This document shows, piece by piece, positions 22,510-35,026 of a stretch of 64,000 nucleotides of DNA; the first letter of the stretch is position 1; every line of letters begins with the position of its first letter. The notes under the pieces are model-generated. The model was given only the letters and a program-made list of their open reading frames with translations. It did not search any database and was not told the DNA's origin. The position numbers were made by a program, and so were the translations under genes. The stretch covers positions 66,464,882-66,528,881 of the forward strand of contig CM042016.1 of NCBI GenBank assembly GCA_023525715.1, given 5' to 3'. This DNA is from Cichorium intybus (taxonomy: Eukaryota; Streptophyta; Magnoliopsida; Asterales; Asteraceae).

Positions 22510-23842
22510 TTCCATTAATTTGTTTGATTTGCATTTTAAGTGCTTTATTGCAATTTTTACATTGTTTCCTTTACTCTTGATAGCTTTAGAAATTTTTTAT
22601 GAAAAGCTACTTATGCTGCACTAATTGTACCAACATACTTTCTTTGGTCGTACCTTCGAGACTCACGAGATACGACTTTCCATGGGACTCTTGATTACAA
22701 ATTTTCAACCCTAGAGTACAGGGTCTACTCATTCAAATTCTAAAGGCCGTTAAGGAAATCCCATGACTTTCTATGGCACCCATGTAGCGAACTTTCGACA
22801 TCATTATCCCAAACCAAACAATCTTAGGTAATGAGATGAGAAAGATCACCCTTTTCTTGTCTACCAATTCGAGCACCATAGGCCACATATTGGATTTTCC
22901 CTTCTGAGCCTCGATCTTATGGTATCTTTTTCATACTTTACATACGACTTTATGCACTTATTTCTCGATTTTCTCGATTTCATTTTATTCGAGGCTTTTT
23001 CCTCAGTTCAGTAACAGCATAAGCTCAGTACGTTTGAAACCCAAGGAACCTAACTCAATCTATTTTTTCTAAGACTTAGCAATATTTACCACTAAGATGA
23101 CATGCTTTGAAAGATGTCATGCGCTAAAAAGTTTTAAAGGAGTTTATTTCGTTAACAATGCAAAACCATGTTGTAGAGGCACACTAGCTATGTACCAACT
23201 TACAAGTCAAGGATTGAACCGAAACGATGAACAGCCACATATACTACAAATAAAAGCTGAGTACTACTCAAACATCCATTTCCATTCATTATTCCAGATA
23301 TATTTATATTTATTCATTCAATTTCGGGAACTTATCAAGGAAAAAATTTAAAATTTTGGCCAAATAAACCTAAAATACTCAAGTGAATATGACCCCACCC
23401 TATACTTGAATCATACAATGTCCCCATTGTATCTTTTGCATTAAAGTAAATAGTGAGATAAAGAAAAGACTCCCCTGAGGTTTGTTGCAGCGCTTAATTG
23501 TATTGGACAAGCATTTGGACTATTCGCTCTTCAGAAGAAAAGCAATCAAAACAAAACATAGATAAGTGGGTAATGACCCCACACTTGTTTTGAAAACAAT
23601 CTTTTTGGCTGATCGTAAGTCAGTACAGTTGAAGCTATGTTAGTTGGAACAATATATATTTTCAAGCCTCCATCATATTGAATCCTATCAAGGAAATTTA
23701 AAGAAAGGAAAAAGAAAAAGGAAAAAGAAAAGTGAAGACAAATAAAATTAAAGAAAACAAACAAACAAACAAATCACCGGGTTGCCTCCTGGATAGCACC
23801 TCTTTTTAGTGTCGATGGCCCGACCTTGCCCGATTCGAGTTT
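22510..23842 (-). other. Presumed 3' region of RLG-3 (Athila type), no gene seen
   Basis: The sequence lies downstream (minus strand) of the Athila integrase end. The block at 23775-23830 (CACCGGGTTGCCTCCTGG) is typical of the stretch after pol in Athila elements. No envelope-like frame or clear LTR edge was found, and the border with RLC-3 is uncertain (22510-23100). Confidence 0.4.
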
Positions 23843-24456
23843 TCACTTGATTTGTTCCAGGCCCTCCAACTTTTCTCCCACCTTCTTCTCCTCGACAAAT
23901 ACTTCATAGAACGGTTTTAGCCTATGACCGTTGTCTTTGAACACTTTATTTGACTTTTGACTTCTAACTTCAACCGCACCATGGTCATATACTTGTGTGA
24001 CCACAAACGGTCCAATCCATCGTGACCGTAGCTTTCCTGAAAACCATTTCAATCGAAAATCATATAAGAAGACTTTCTAGGCAATGCTGAATTCTTTGCG
24101 CTTGATAAACATATCATGGAATTTCTTGGCTTTGTCTTGATAGATCCTCGAGCTTTCATACATGTCGTTGTGAATTTCTTCTAACTCTTGTAGCTCTATT
24201 TTTCGGTGTACACCCGATTAATCTATTATCATGTTTATTTTCTTTACCATCGAGTAGGCCTTGTGCTCGAGCTCGATCGGTAGATGACACGCCTTTCCGA
24301 AGACTAGGCGATAAGGTGACATGCCTATGGGAGTCTTGTAGGCTATCATGTATGCTCATAAAGTATCGTCGAGGCGGATGCTGTAGTCTTTGTGATTTGC
24401 ATTGACCGATTTTTCCAAAATTTGTTTGATTTCGCGATTGGAGATTTCTGCTTGCC
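23843..24456 (-). pseudogene. RLG-3 (Athila) integrase C-terminal half
   Basis: Reading on the minus strand from 24456, GQAEISNREIKQIL continues the integrase core found at 59683-59861. Then comes MSPYRLVFGKA-like sequence in a shifted frame at about 24330, and finally KLRSRWIGPFVVTQVYDHGA and NGHRLKPFY at 24052-23843, the Athila integrase end. The break at 24456 is the insertion point of the 35 kb nest. Frameshifts make the gene dead. Confidence 0.85.
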
Positions 24457-24461
24457 CGCTG
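24457..24461. other. Target duplication CGCTG, left copy
   Basis: CGCTG precedes the LTR start TGTAACACCCC at 24462 and recurs at 59678-59682 after TTAGTTGTCACA. Removing the insert and one copy restores a continuous integrase reading frame (HPQTS next to GQAE), which is independent proof of the insertion. Confidence 0.93.
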
Positions 24462-27400
24462 TGTAACACCCCGATTTTTGGAAAAAAAATTTAAAGCGCA
24501 TTAATACCAAAAGCGCATTAACGCCAAAAGCGCATTAGCGCTAAAAGCACAATAGCTAGTGTAGTATTTTATAAAACTCAGTATTGAAAAATCTCATATT
24601 TCGAAAACCGTTTTCTTTATAGAACAATTTGTCAAGCTTTAAAAACTTTTCTCATGACCTCGTGTCATGTTTTAAAAATTTGGTCCCAACAAAAACAATT
24701 AAGTTGTACAAATGTTTGAACAACTACGGGGGTTACAACTTCATATCAAACTACACCATAGAAAGCAAGTTAGGATTACAAACCAGTTCATCAGCCAAGG
24801 TCACTCCATCTAAGATCCAATTTCTTTGGATCATCTACTTGCTTTTATCTCTCATGACTAGAACCTGGGATACATGGCATAAAATAAAATACGTAAGACA
24901 AAGATGTCTCGTGAGCTACATGGGTTTGGACACAAAACATTTATAAACATAACATATGTCATTTTCAAAATCTTTGTAACCAAATCATATCATAACATTT
25001 GCTATTAAAATCTTTATAACTGAAATGTATCATCGTTTTGCTTTAAAAGCCTTTCATAAAAAGTTTGACCTTATAAAACTTTTATTAGTTAAACTTGACT
25101 GGTATTCAAACACATTTGGATTTTTATACTTAGGTCCTTAATCACTCTTGGTGATACCCCAAGTCTATACTGAGATGGTAAGAGCATAATCAAACCATCT
25201 GAGCATCTTATCACATGTTTTGACCGGTATCTCAACATGCTTTATTTTTATACTTAGGATAATCACACTTAGCGATTTTCCCAAGTCTATACTAAGATGG
25301 AAAGAACAAAATCAGTCCATCCTAGCATCTTGTGTTTTAGGACATCTACATCGCGAAGGGGAAGGTACCACCCCAGTAGACTCCTCTATATTCCCTTACG
25401 GGAATATCATGGCCCGGGCGAAAGTGGGTTACATACTAACTTGCATTGCTGCATTCATTCATACCTCAAATACCAGTCATAAAAAGAAAACATAATATGA
25501 TTTGACATCAAATTACTTGCTGAAATCACATTAAGGCTAGTGCCAAACCAATCTTTTCAATTCCAATTCAATTTGATGTCAAATCACACTTTCCAAAACA
25601 TATTAGGCTTAATGCCAGATCGTATTTTCAACTTATAGCAGGCTTAATGCCAAAACTTTCTTTCAAACCGTTAAAACTTTGTGCCAAAATATACTTTTCA
25701 AATCACTTGGGCTTAATGCCAAAACTTGCTTTCAAACCGTTATAACTTTGTGCCAAAATATACTTTTCAAATCACTTGTACAAAACTTTTATAAACAGGT
25801 CATAAGTAAAATAAAACTTGCATATTATTTCATATTCGAAATTCACACAAACCATAAAAACATTGTGCCATGCACCCCAAAGAGTGAAAATGTCACATGT
25901 ACTCACCTTAGTAGGTAGGTACGTCTAGCTACACTAATCCACATAACTCTAGTCCTTCGTTGCTTCCAAATGTCTTTCAATCTCTTATTAATATAATAAA
26001 AGATTAGAACTTATTAGACAACTGAACATATAGTAACATATAGTAACTGTCTAATAATTCTTGGACTATTTCTAGTCATCATCTAATCTCATTCCAATGT
26101 CTAAGTGCGATTCTTAAAGTATAAATACCAATTTTGGACATTTTTACCCTTTTGTCCCATTTTGACCAAAAATGCTATTTTCAGGATCTACATGGTTATT
26201 CTAGAAAACTTATGAATTTTGTTTCTCTTTAGACTCACTTCAACGATTAGATGTGAAAATGACGTTCATTTTACTCATTTACGTCTTTTAGGCCAACTTC
26301 GACAATTAAAGTTTCTAAATATATAAATCGTCGTAAGAAATACTATTTTCCATTCGTGTGATACTAAAACATTACCAATACTTCAAATTATCATTCCAAT
26401 TAAGTTTTTACATTCTTTTAAACACTACTTTACAAATACCAAAATTCATCCCATAAAGGTTGGAATTCAAGATTCCATTCCACTTACCAAACTTTGTCCA
26501 ATTAAACATTGGAACCTATAATTACATTCGTTATTATTATTATTATTTTTGTCGAAGGAATTACCAACTCCGTCCCATTTACCGCAAGTTTTAGTCCCCT
26601 CAAATTCTATTATTTTACTCATTTCATCATTCACAAAACTATTACTTTAACTAGTGTTTTCACAATTTTTATACCAAAAAAACATACTTCCAAAAACCCC
26701 ATTTACTAATACTGTTGGAGTTTACAAACTCAACCCAATATGCAATAAGGAATTTTAAGCCAAACCCAAGACCTTAAAATCTATGTGTGTTCTTGTACTC
26801 ACAGCATGTTATAAACCAGAAAATAAAATTTCAATTCCACAATTGATCGAAGAATTCCAGATTTAATAAACTAGGCTTGAAATCATGTTTTTACCTTTCC
26901 ACAAATTTGTCCAACTCAATCTGAACTTTGTAGTTCTTCCGCAAAAGTATTTCCAAGATTTTAAAGTTTATTCCACCATGCATTCAATAATCTATGCCAA
27001 CATCAAACCGGGAAACCAGTTACATGAGTATTGATTCATGTAATGACCTCCTGTAGATCGATGTAGTCACACTCTTAGTTAAAATTTTAACATGCATTGC
27101 TAGTATCTAAAGACATCTCATATGTTGTGACTAGATCTTTGGTACTTGCCTTGAATTTGATCCCAAATCAGAAAAATCAGACTTTCTTGACTAATGCAGT
27201 GATAATCACACTTCACGAGACCTTATTTGGTCACCACAAACTGACCGACGGCCACCAGTACCCACCAATGCCACCATCTGTGGGTTCTTCCTCAAAGACC
27301 AAAGCAGTAACCTTGCATAGAAATTGGGATCAGCTGCGTCACATAAGCACAAAATCGGATGTAGATAGGAGTTCATTGATCACCGCCGACCACCAGCCAA

Positions 27401-28036
27401 GATAGACGTCGCCGGCAATGGTGATTTCGCCGGTAACCCAAACCCACCGCCAAGGGCGGCGCTACTACCCTCGCTGACCCCCATCAATAGCGAGTTGTTT
27501 TCTTTCGATGTCTGATTTCTATCTTGCTGATGGAATACGCAACCCACAAACACCTAATCAGCCCGATCTCATCTTCTCTCGCTCTTCTGATCGTGATTTC
27601 CATCTCTCTTTCTCTAAATCGCGATCTCGATCTCTCTATTTCCTCTGTCTCGATTTGGCGAACACTCACACAAGATCGATTTTTGTGTGCCTGCGTATTG
27701 CTTTCAAATCATCCTCCCTAATTCCCGATTTTTAGTTTTAGAACTCGTGTTCGTGAGTTTTGGGTTTAGCGAGAGGATAACACATGATATCTTAATGATA
27801 CGCACACAGGAAATACGTAAACCAGGTGGTACAACTGGAATTGACCTGGTCAAGTTTGGTAGAGAATTGACCAAATTACCCCTAGGTCATGCCTTAGCAA
27901 AAATTACAACATTTATACCTAGATTTTTTTTCTGATTTCTACGCTCGCATAACTTCTACATATGACCTCTAAAATTTGTAAATCTTACACATTTGGAAAG
28001 GTGAGAATAATCTTTACAACTTTCCCCTACCGACTT
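24462..28036 (-). mobile_element. RLG-4 solo LTR, left part
   Basis: It begins TGTAACACCCCGATTTTTGG and, with 59194-59677, forms an LTR of about 4.06 kb with TG...CA ends and a CGCTG target duplication. No primer site, PPT or coding sequence lies between the ends apart from the nested RLG-5, so it is a solo LTR left by LTR-LTR recombination. Bases 24850-25800 are a diverged reverse complement of the RLG-5 LTR. The open frames here (for example 25220-25495) recur in other LTRs and match no known protein. Bases 24490-24555 hold four copies of an AAAGCGCATTA repeat. Confidence 0.85.
25670..25790. repeat. Tandem repeat with GGCTTAATGCC motifs in RLG-4
   Basis: AAACTTTGTGCCAAAATATA and the next ~50 bases occur twice about 76 bases apart. 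The wider region 25545-25800 holds further GGCTTAATGCC and TTTGTGCCAAAA units, related to the array in the RLG-5 and RLG-6 LTRs. Confidence 0.75.
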
Positions 28037-28588
28037 TGTAACAACTAAAACTTTCTTGAGTTATATGAACTTAGTTTTCGCCATATCTAATATTTTATAT
28101 GTGCATAAACGTATCATAATAGCTTTATTTTATTAAGAAAGTAACTCAAGTCAAATAATAGTAACATATGAACTCAAGTAGAAATTATATCGCATAAAGG
28201 ACCTAAAGAGAAATTTTTATTTAGCAATCTTTAAAAATTAATATCTCTAAATCTAAAGGGAATTAGGAAAGGGTCATCAAGGTGACTTTGGTAGTATTTG
28301 AGATAACAAAAATATAGGAAAAAGAATCGGGCCACTTGGAGTTGTAACGAAGGAGATATGAAGGTTTTAAAATAGCCCAAAAGTGACAAAAATGACTAAA
28401 GAGTCATTTTCAATGGTTAATAACAGAAAATCTATACACATTTAGACCTGAGTCAGTAAAGCAAAGTTGTAGATCTCGTTCCCACCTTTCTAGAGGTATA
28501 AAGTTTGCAAGTTTTGGATTTCATACGAAAAAGTTATGCCTCTGCAAAGTCAAAAAAATAAATAAATAAAGAGAAGCTGGAAATTTCT

Positions 28589-28658
28589 AGACTAAGACAA
28601 CTCGTCTTAGTCTTATAAAATCAAGTAAAATTTAGACTAAGATGACTCGTCTTAGTCT
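28589..28658. promoter_or_regulatory. Twin inverted repeats in RLG-5 5' LTR
   Basis: AGACTAAGAC-AACTC-GTCTTAGTCT (28589-28613) has perfect 10 bp arms. A second copy at 28634-28658 has 9 bp arms AGACTAAGA/TCTTAGTCT and a 7-base centre. Their starts are 45 bases apart. Both are kept in the 3' LTR at about 56465-56534. They could be protein-binding sites or RNA hairpins; the sequence does not decide. Confidence 0.6.
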
Positions 28659-28699
28659 TAAGTCTGGAATAAGGGCAATTTCGTAATTTATAACTTAAT

Positions 28700-29100
28700 A
28701 ATCAGCCACGTGTTCTTTAAGTCAGTAGGCTCTCTTCTTCTTTTCCCACCCATGTGAATGAAACCAGAAAAGGAAAAAGGGAAGTCGGGAAAGAGCTTTT
28801 GAGAAGCAGACGAAAAACACACACTCGCACACACCCATTGTGTGTGCGTGAACCTCAAATCGGGAAGAAACAAGAGACGAGGTCGAGCAGCAGCTGAGCA
28901 AAAGGGTGTGAGGCTCAAGTCTGGATAACAGCAGGTCGCCGGAGCTCGCGAGGAAGTCGAGAACCAGCGCCGGTGAGCCGCTTTTTCGGCAAGATTGGTG
29001 CCGACGACCGGAGATGGCAGAGGGGAAGGTGAAGGAAAGTTCCAGTTCGTGATTTCAAGCTAGGATCAACCTCAACTTCATAATTTTTAAAGGTTTTGAG
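28700..29100. other. GC-richer segment of RLG-5 LTR
   Basis: A locally GC-rich part of an AT-rich LTR, with a CACACA-CCCAT-TGTGTG hairpin near 28832. Open frames here recur in the 3' LTR (56534-56979) but match no protein family I recognise. It may include the transcribed leader. Confidence 0.4.
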
Positions 29101-29913
29101 CAAAAATCAGAAATGGTATACATTGATCTTCAAACCCTAACTTCTAGATCCGAAAATCGTTCATTCATGTCGAAATTAAGTAAGGGTTTTGGTTTCTTTT
29201 GTTGTTATGAGCTCAAAAACACTTATGAGACTCGAGTATTGATATTTGGTTGGGTATTTTTTTGAATGCATGTTGCAATATGGATAAAAGATGAAGGATT
29301 TCCATGGAATGACATGTTTTTATGTTAATAATCTCCTGTTTTGAAGATGAAATTTTGTTGCTAAGTAGATGCATCAAAAACCTTGAGGAATATTGGTGCT
29401 AGACATCGGAATTGGAAAGCATTGGAATGGAATTAGCTCATGTTGGAATTGTAATATTTTAAAAGTCAAAAGTGTGTGAAGAACACACCATGTTCAAAGC
29501 TAAAAATTTAGCTATTGCATATATTGAAGTCAATAATTTGGAAAATTGAATAATTAGCTCATAAAATTCATACTTTGTGGACTTAAGAGCACAAGTATGT
29601 TACAAATATAAAGGATTTAATAAAAAGTAGTTGTTTGACGTTGGAATGTAAAATCTTGAAGTTTTGGGTGAAATAAGAGACTAAAGTGTTAAGTTATCGG
29701 ATTGGTCAAACTTGACCATATGAATGAATTCCTGCTAAAAAAAAGTTAATATCGTGAAGTGATAGATTATAATGGGTAAAAAGAGCGTTTAACTTATTAA
29801 TTGACAAAAATTGAATATTCCTAGAATAACACTAGTTTGAACTAGTTTGAAGAGAGTTATATGAATTAGACTTGTTTAACATACGTGGTATATTAGTATT
29901 TGATTATTATACT

Positions 29914-32900
29914 TGTAACGACCTAAAAATCTTGAATTTATATTCGAGATAACGCTTAAGGTAAAGACCAAAAATTTTGAAAGTTGTAAAATAATGTAGC
30001 TTGAAATGTAGTAAAATTCCAAGAGTTTGGAGAAAATTGGTGAAAAGGGGCAAATTTGTCTTTTGCCATGTTTTGGACTTTTGTATAAAAATATTTGAGT
30101 TTGTGGGTAAAAGTGTGAGAGGTAGAAGTTGGTGTAATAAAAGTATGTTCGTGAGGGTAATTTGGTCAATTTACCATAAAAGGGTAATTTGGTCATTTGA
30201 CCATGTGCAGAAATAATTATGAAATTATATTTTTGGTTTGGACTAAAAATGTAAGAGATATAGTTTTATGTGGCAAAACTTGATGTTAGTGCCAAAAGCC
30301 CAAGGAATAGAACTTCAGGGACTAAACTGTAAAATTTGAAAATATAAAAAGAGGAAAATAACTCTCATAATTCTCAGAAATTATAGAGAGTTCTAGAGAG
30401 GCTACGGGAGGGTTTTCTTGAGAGCAAAATTCTGGAAATTCTTGAAGATAGAAGAAGAATTGAAGAATCAAGCTTGGAATTGGAAGTTTGAAGCTAAAAT
30501 CAAGGTTTGATTTTCGACAGGAATCTGTCCTATGTTGTATAATTCGTAGAAAAATCATACGATGTCCAAATCAGGCGATTCCAGTGCCCATGGTTTCGTC
30601 TGGATGACTTTTTCAGTTCATCAGTTGGGGTCCAGACCTCATTCGGTCGTTTTCTAGGGTTTTGAACCCGATTTCCATGAGTATGATTTCTGTATCCAGT
30701 TGTGTTGTGAAATTCTTGTAAAATCGTGTGTTCACTAGATTGTTCTGAAATGTTGTGTGGAGAAGAACCTTGTCATGAGCCATACTCGACCAAAAGGGGT
30801 TGACTCAGTTCTTTGTTTTGGTTTGGACTTTGGTGTGTGCAATCTGACCTCCACAGATTGGTTGCTGCACACCTAGGTCAACTTGTGGGATTTTTATTTC
30901 CCAAATGGTTCATAGTTTAGGTCTGAAAATTTGATGGGAAGGTCATCCTCATGTCTACAGTGTTCCATCCAGAGGGCTTGATCCAATTCCATTAGGAAGC
31001 TAGGGTTCCAATACCTTCTCTTTGACTAAACCAGAATTGTAGCTGTGCACATTGTCCTTGTTGCACAATTTTTAATTCTCAATTGGCTTATGCTTTGAGT
31101 TTGATTTTTTTATGAGAGCTTTATCTTCATGTCTAGTGTAACTCGTCCAAAAGGTTTGATTTATTTCGTTTTATAAGTTAGGTTGTCGGACCAATCTTTT
31201 CAAGGTATGCTGAGTTGTGACAGAAATGTTGCTGCTCATTTCCTTCTTGTTGTGTGATTTTTAATTCTTAATTGGTTTGTCATTTGGGTCTGAATTTCGG
31301 AGGATGGTCTCTTGGTTATATCTAGTATGCCTATGTGAGAGGGTTTTCCTTGATTCCATTCCCAAGTGGAATGGAATTGGTGATTCCTCCACTAATCCAG
31401 ATTTGTGACAGATTGCACTGTCAATCTTGTCACTTATTTTCCAAGGTCTTAGAGTGTGATTCAAGTCTCGGTATCTTCTTGAGACTTGTCATGTATTGTG
31501 TCTATTTTTCAGAATGTCTGAGTTTGTACCATTCGAGTTTCTGGGTTGGGAGTTATGGTCAATTCTTTGACTATGCGTCTTAGATGTCAAAATCTAAAAA
31601 TGAGTTAATAATGTGATATTAATCTATTAAGATGTAGATTAAGAGGTCTTTAATTGTTACTAAGGCCTAGCTTATATTAACTAGAATGTTAAATGAACTC
31701 CTTAGGTATTAAGGAGTAAAGTTGAAGGAAAGGAAAACACAACGGGAAGAAGTGGTTCTAGTTAGACTTCTCTAACTAGACAAGGTAAGTACATGAGATA
31801 TTTTACCTATTTTGGGGTACATGGCAAGTAAGTATATTCAAGACTTCTTATAAAATTTCTATATGTGAAATTATATGCAAGAGTATTATTTCTAACTGGT
31901 CTATGAAAGTATAATGCTATATTTGAAGTTATGTTTTTGGACTACAAGTCAAATTATGTGAAAGTATGTTTTGGCCTATGAGCCAATTATGTGAAAGTAT
32001 GTTTTGGTTATAAGCCATATATGTTTTCAAGTATGAATAGGCATATAGCCACAAGATGTTTGGGAAGTATGCTTTGGATATAAACCATATATATTTTCAA
32101 GTATGAACGGGCATATAGCCATAAGATGTTTGGAAAGTATGATTTGGCATTAAGCCTAGAATATTATAAAGACATGTTCTAAACATATGATTTATATGAG
32201 ATGAAAGTTATAAATTGGCATTTAGCCATAAAGACAGAAAGTGATGAAGTTTGGCATTTAGCCACTATATATGTAAGTAATGTTCAAGTAAGCAGAAAGT
32301 ATTTTGTATGACTGATATTTCTAGCAAGCAATGTTAGTAAGGGAACCATGTCGTGTTCCACCTACCCGGGTTAGGTATGGAGTCTACTGGGGAAAAAGCC
32401 TCATCGCGAAGTAGATTTCCTAAGCAACTTTTACTGGTGAGGATTGATATGTTCTTTCTAGCTGTAGAGACTTGGGGTATCACTTATGGTGATTAAAGCC
32501 CTAAGTATAAAAATCCAGCAAGTTTATAATACCAGTCAAAGAAAGTAAGAAAGATGCTATTTTTGCAAAGTATGTTATGAAATGATTTTGAAAAGTAAAG
32601 AGTTATAGTATGTTACTACTATAAAGTTTTGACAAATGTTTTATGTTATAAATTTTATAAAAAGGTTGGAAAAAGAAGTTAAATGTTTGAGTCTAAAACT
32701 CATGTATCTCACGAGACATTATTGTCTTACGTATTCTATGTTTTGCCATGTATTCCAGGCTAAAATGCTATGCTATAATTGGATGAAGTTTAGCTGGAGT
32801 GGAGCTCGAGTTAGCTCCTATTTAGACTCAAGGTTTAATCCTTTCTTGCTTACTATGGTTAGTTTTGGTATGGATTTGTAACACCCACTGTTTTTAAACA

Positions 32901-32995
32901 TGTAAATTATCGGTTTTTGATAAACCGTATTTTTGTATTCATGTATTTATATGAAAAACCATAGTATTTGCAAACAGTAGAAATGGGGTGTCACA
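29914..32995 (+). mobile_element. RLG-6 solo LTR inside RLG-5 5' LTR
   Basis: A 3082 bp block from TGTAACGACCTAAAAATC to ATGGGGTGTCACA, flanked by ATACT at 29909-29913 and 32996-33000. The RLG-5 3' LTR lacks it (see 57780-57790), which proves the insertion. It contains no primer site, PPT or pol, so it is a solo LTR. Its 3' third (TCTCACGAGACATT ... CTTACGTATT) resembles the RLG-5 LTR in the same orientation, so it comes from a related family. Confidence 0.92.
31900..32290. repeat. Degenerate repeat array in RLG-6 LTR
   Basis: Units such as GCATATAGCCATAAGATGTT, TTTTGGTTATAAGCCATATA and TTGGCATTTAGCC follow one another with spacing of roughly 30 to 90 bases. Related GGCATTAAGCC units occur in the RLG-4 and RLG-5 LTRs. 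Confidence 0.7.
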
Positions 32996-33219
32996 ATACT
33001 AATCTTCTATATTATCAATATAGAAGTTAAGGAGTGCGCGGAAGCAAGTAGAGGCAAATACTAGCGGACCGAGGTGAGTACATGTGGCATTTTCCCTCTT
33101 TGGGGTACATGGCAAAATGTTTTTGTAGTTTATGTGATTTTTAAGTATGAGATGTTATGCAAGTTTATTTACCTATGACATGATTATTTTAAAGTCTCAT
33201 ACTATGATTTGAAAGCATG

Positions 33220-33430
33220 TTTTTGCAATCAAGCCATAACGATTTGAAAGTTATTTGAAAAGCATTTTTGGCATTAAGCCCAAGTGATTTGAAAAGTGTA
33301 TTTTGGCACAAAGTTTTAATGGTTTGAAAGCAAGTTTTGGCATTTAGCCTAACATGCTTTAGAAAGTGTGATTTGACATCAAATTGAATTGGAATTTGAA
33401 AAGATTGGTTTGACACTAGCCTTAATGTGA
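33220..33430. repeat. GGCATTAAGCC repeat array in RLG-5 5' LTR
   Basis: TTTTGGCATTAAGCCCAAGT, TTTTGGCACAAAGTTTTAAT and TTTTGGCATTTAGCCTAACA alternate with GATTTGAAAAG-like spacers about every 35-45 bases. It is repeated in the 3' LTR at about 58010-58220. Confidence 0.75.
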
Positions 33431-34401
33431 TTTCAGCAAGTAATCTGATGTCAAATCATATTATGTTTTCTTTTATGACTGGTATTTGAAATATGAATGA
33501 ATGCAGCAATGCAAGTTAGTATGTTACCCACTTTTGCCCGGGCCATGATATTCCCGTAACGGAATATAAAGGAGTCTACTGGGGTGGTACATTCCCCTTC
33601 GCGAAGTAGATGTCCTAAAACACATGATGCTAGGATGGACTGATCTTGTTCTTTCCATCTTAGTATAGACTTGGGAAAATCACTATGTGTGATCATCCTA
33701 TGTATAAAAATAAAACATGTGGAGACACCAGTCAAAGCATGTGATACGATGTTGAGATGGTTTGATTACGTTCTTACCATTTCAGTATAGACTTGGGGTA
33801 TCACTAAAGGTGATTAAAGCCCTAAGTATAAAAATCCAAACACGAATGAATACCAGTGAAGTTTGAATAAAGAAAGTTTTATGATGACAGTTTATTATCA
33901 AAGGCTTTGAAAACGATATATGTTATGCTTTTAAAAGTTTTCAACGAGAAATATGATATGAATTGGTTACAAGGGCTTTGGGAACAATATATATTATGTT
34001 TTTAAATATTTTGAGTCTAAAACCCATGTAGCTCACGAGACATTTTTTCTTACGTATTTTATGTTTCATGCCATGTGTCCCAGGTCTAGGTTCGCAAGAG
34101 TAGGATGACTATTTGAAGTGCTAGATACATTTTGGGAAGACTAGATGGAGTGGAGCTAAGCATAGCTCTCATCTTTTGATGTTATGGTTTAATCATTCTC
34201 TGCTTGCTATGGTTTGTTTTGATATAAATTCGTAACGCCCGTGGTTGTAAACTTGTAAACCAAATGTTTGGTTGAACTTTATTTTTGACATTCATGTCTT
34301 ATAGACATGAAGTATAACAACCATGTTTAAGCGACAGCGCCATTGTGCTTTTAATGTTATTATGTTTTAAAAAAATGGACAAATTTTGGGGCGTTAAAAG
34401 T

Positions 34402-34414
34402 TGGTATCAGAGCA
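34402..34414 (+). other. RLG-5 tRNA primer-binding site
   Basis: TTGGTATCAGAGCA lies three bases after the LTR end and matches initiator-methionine tRNA. Confidence 0.9.
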
Positions 34415-34648
34415 ATAGTTTAAGCGAATTAGGATTGGATCACTCCACTCCTAGGCTTAAACTCATGCAATAGAAATGTTAGATAGATAGTGACTTATTA
34501 TATGATGTCTTAAACTATTAAGACCTTATGTGCTACTTGAATTAAATGAGTATGTGATCACAGGAAATGCCATACTAGGTTCATAGAATCTATAATAAGG
34601 CAAGTTATATTATACGATTGCTAAAGTATTAAAATTTTGTAGCACAAG

Positions 34649-35026
34649 ATGCGTACAAGGAGTGGCCAAGGATCACGGAATGATGATCAAGGCCCGAATC
34701 GGGGGCCTCCTATCCAAATTCGACGAGGTCAAGCTGAAGAGGAAGGCAACTCTAGGGGCGATGCAAATCCCCCACCACTAACTCTTCAGGATATTCAAAA
34801 ACTATTAGACGATTCACGACTTCAAACTCAAGCTGATATGAATCGTCTTCTTGACGAACGATTGGGGGAAGGATCTAAGTCCTTGTCGGAGAAAAGTGTC
34901 AAAAGTAAGACCCCCGAGAACATTACTCAAACTCAATCGTCCTCGTGAAGCACCTCCATCGACTCCCCGTAAGATAGCAAAGGAGGGTACGTTTAAGGAC
35001 TTTATGTGTCGACCAAAGGAGTTTAA
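34649..35026 (+). pseudogene. RLG-5 gag, 5' part
   Basis: It starts MRTRSGQGSRNDDQGPNRGP. A frameshift near 34930 moves the gag to the next frame, where PPSTPRKIAKEGTFKDFM and CRPKEF follow. These last residues belong to the start of the capsid-like domain that resumes at 51712 beyond the copia insertion RLC-4. The start codon is the first ATG after the leader and gives the R/Q/G-rich N-terminus usual for these elements. Confidence 0.8.

Larger units (their letters stand above)
28037..34398 (+). mobile_element. RLG-5 5' LTR (3.3 kb, split by RLG-6)
   Basis: It begins TGTAACAACTAAAACTTTC at 28037 after the target copy GACTT (28032-28036). It ends GGGGCGTTAAA at 34398; the partner LTR ends GGGGCGTTACA, so this copy has lost the terminal CA by mutation. 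Without RLG-6 and one ATACT copy it is 3275 bp, against 3276 bp for the 3' LTR. Divergence from the partner looks like one to two differences per hundred bases. Confidence 0.92.

Noticed and set aside
25220..25495. 91-94 residue open frame (MTGxSTCFIFI...) found also at 33451-33735 and 58239-58523
   Set aside because: It recurs only because the three LTR families share sequence, it runs antisense to the LTR in each case, and it has no known domain. Shared LTR ancestry explains it.
27097..27405. 102-residue open frame as a host gene fragment captured by RLG-4
   Set aside because: No recognisable domain and no splice or start context; it lies inside an LTR with defined ends.
28688..29103. Short open frames in the GC-rich part of the RLG-5 LTR (also 56534-56979)
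   Set aside because: Several overlapping frames are open on the antisense strand, none has a domain, and the copies differ by mutations that alter frame ends.
34402..34414. TGGTATCAGAGCA sequences as pieces of tRNA genes
   Set aside because: They are primer-binding sites complementary to the tRNA 3' end, each lying next to an LTR, with no tRNA fold around them.
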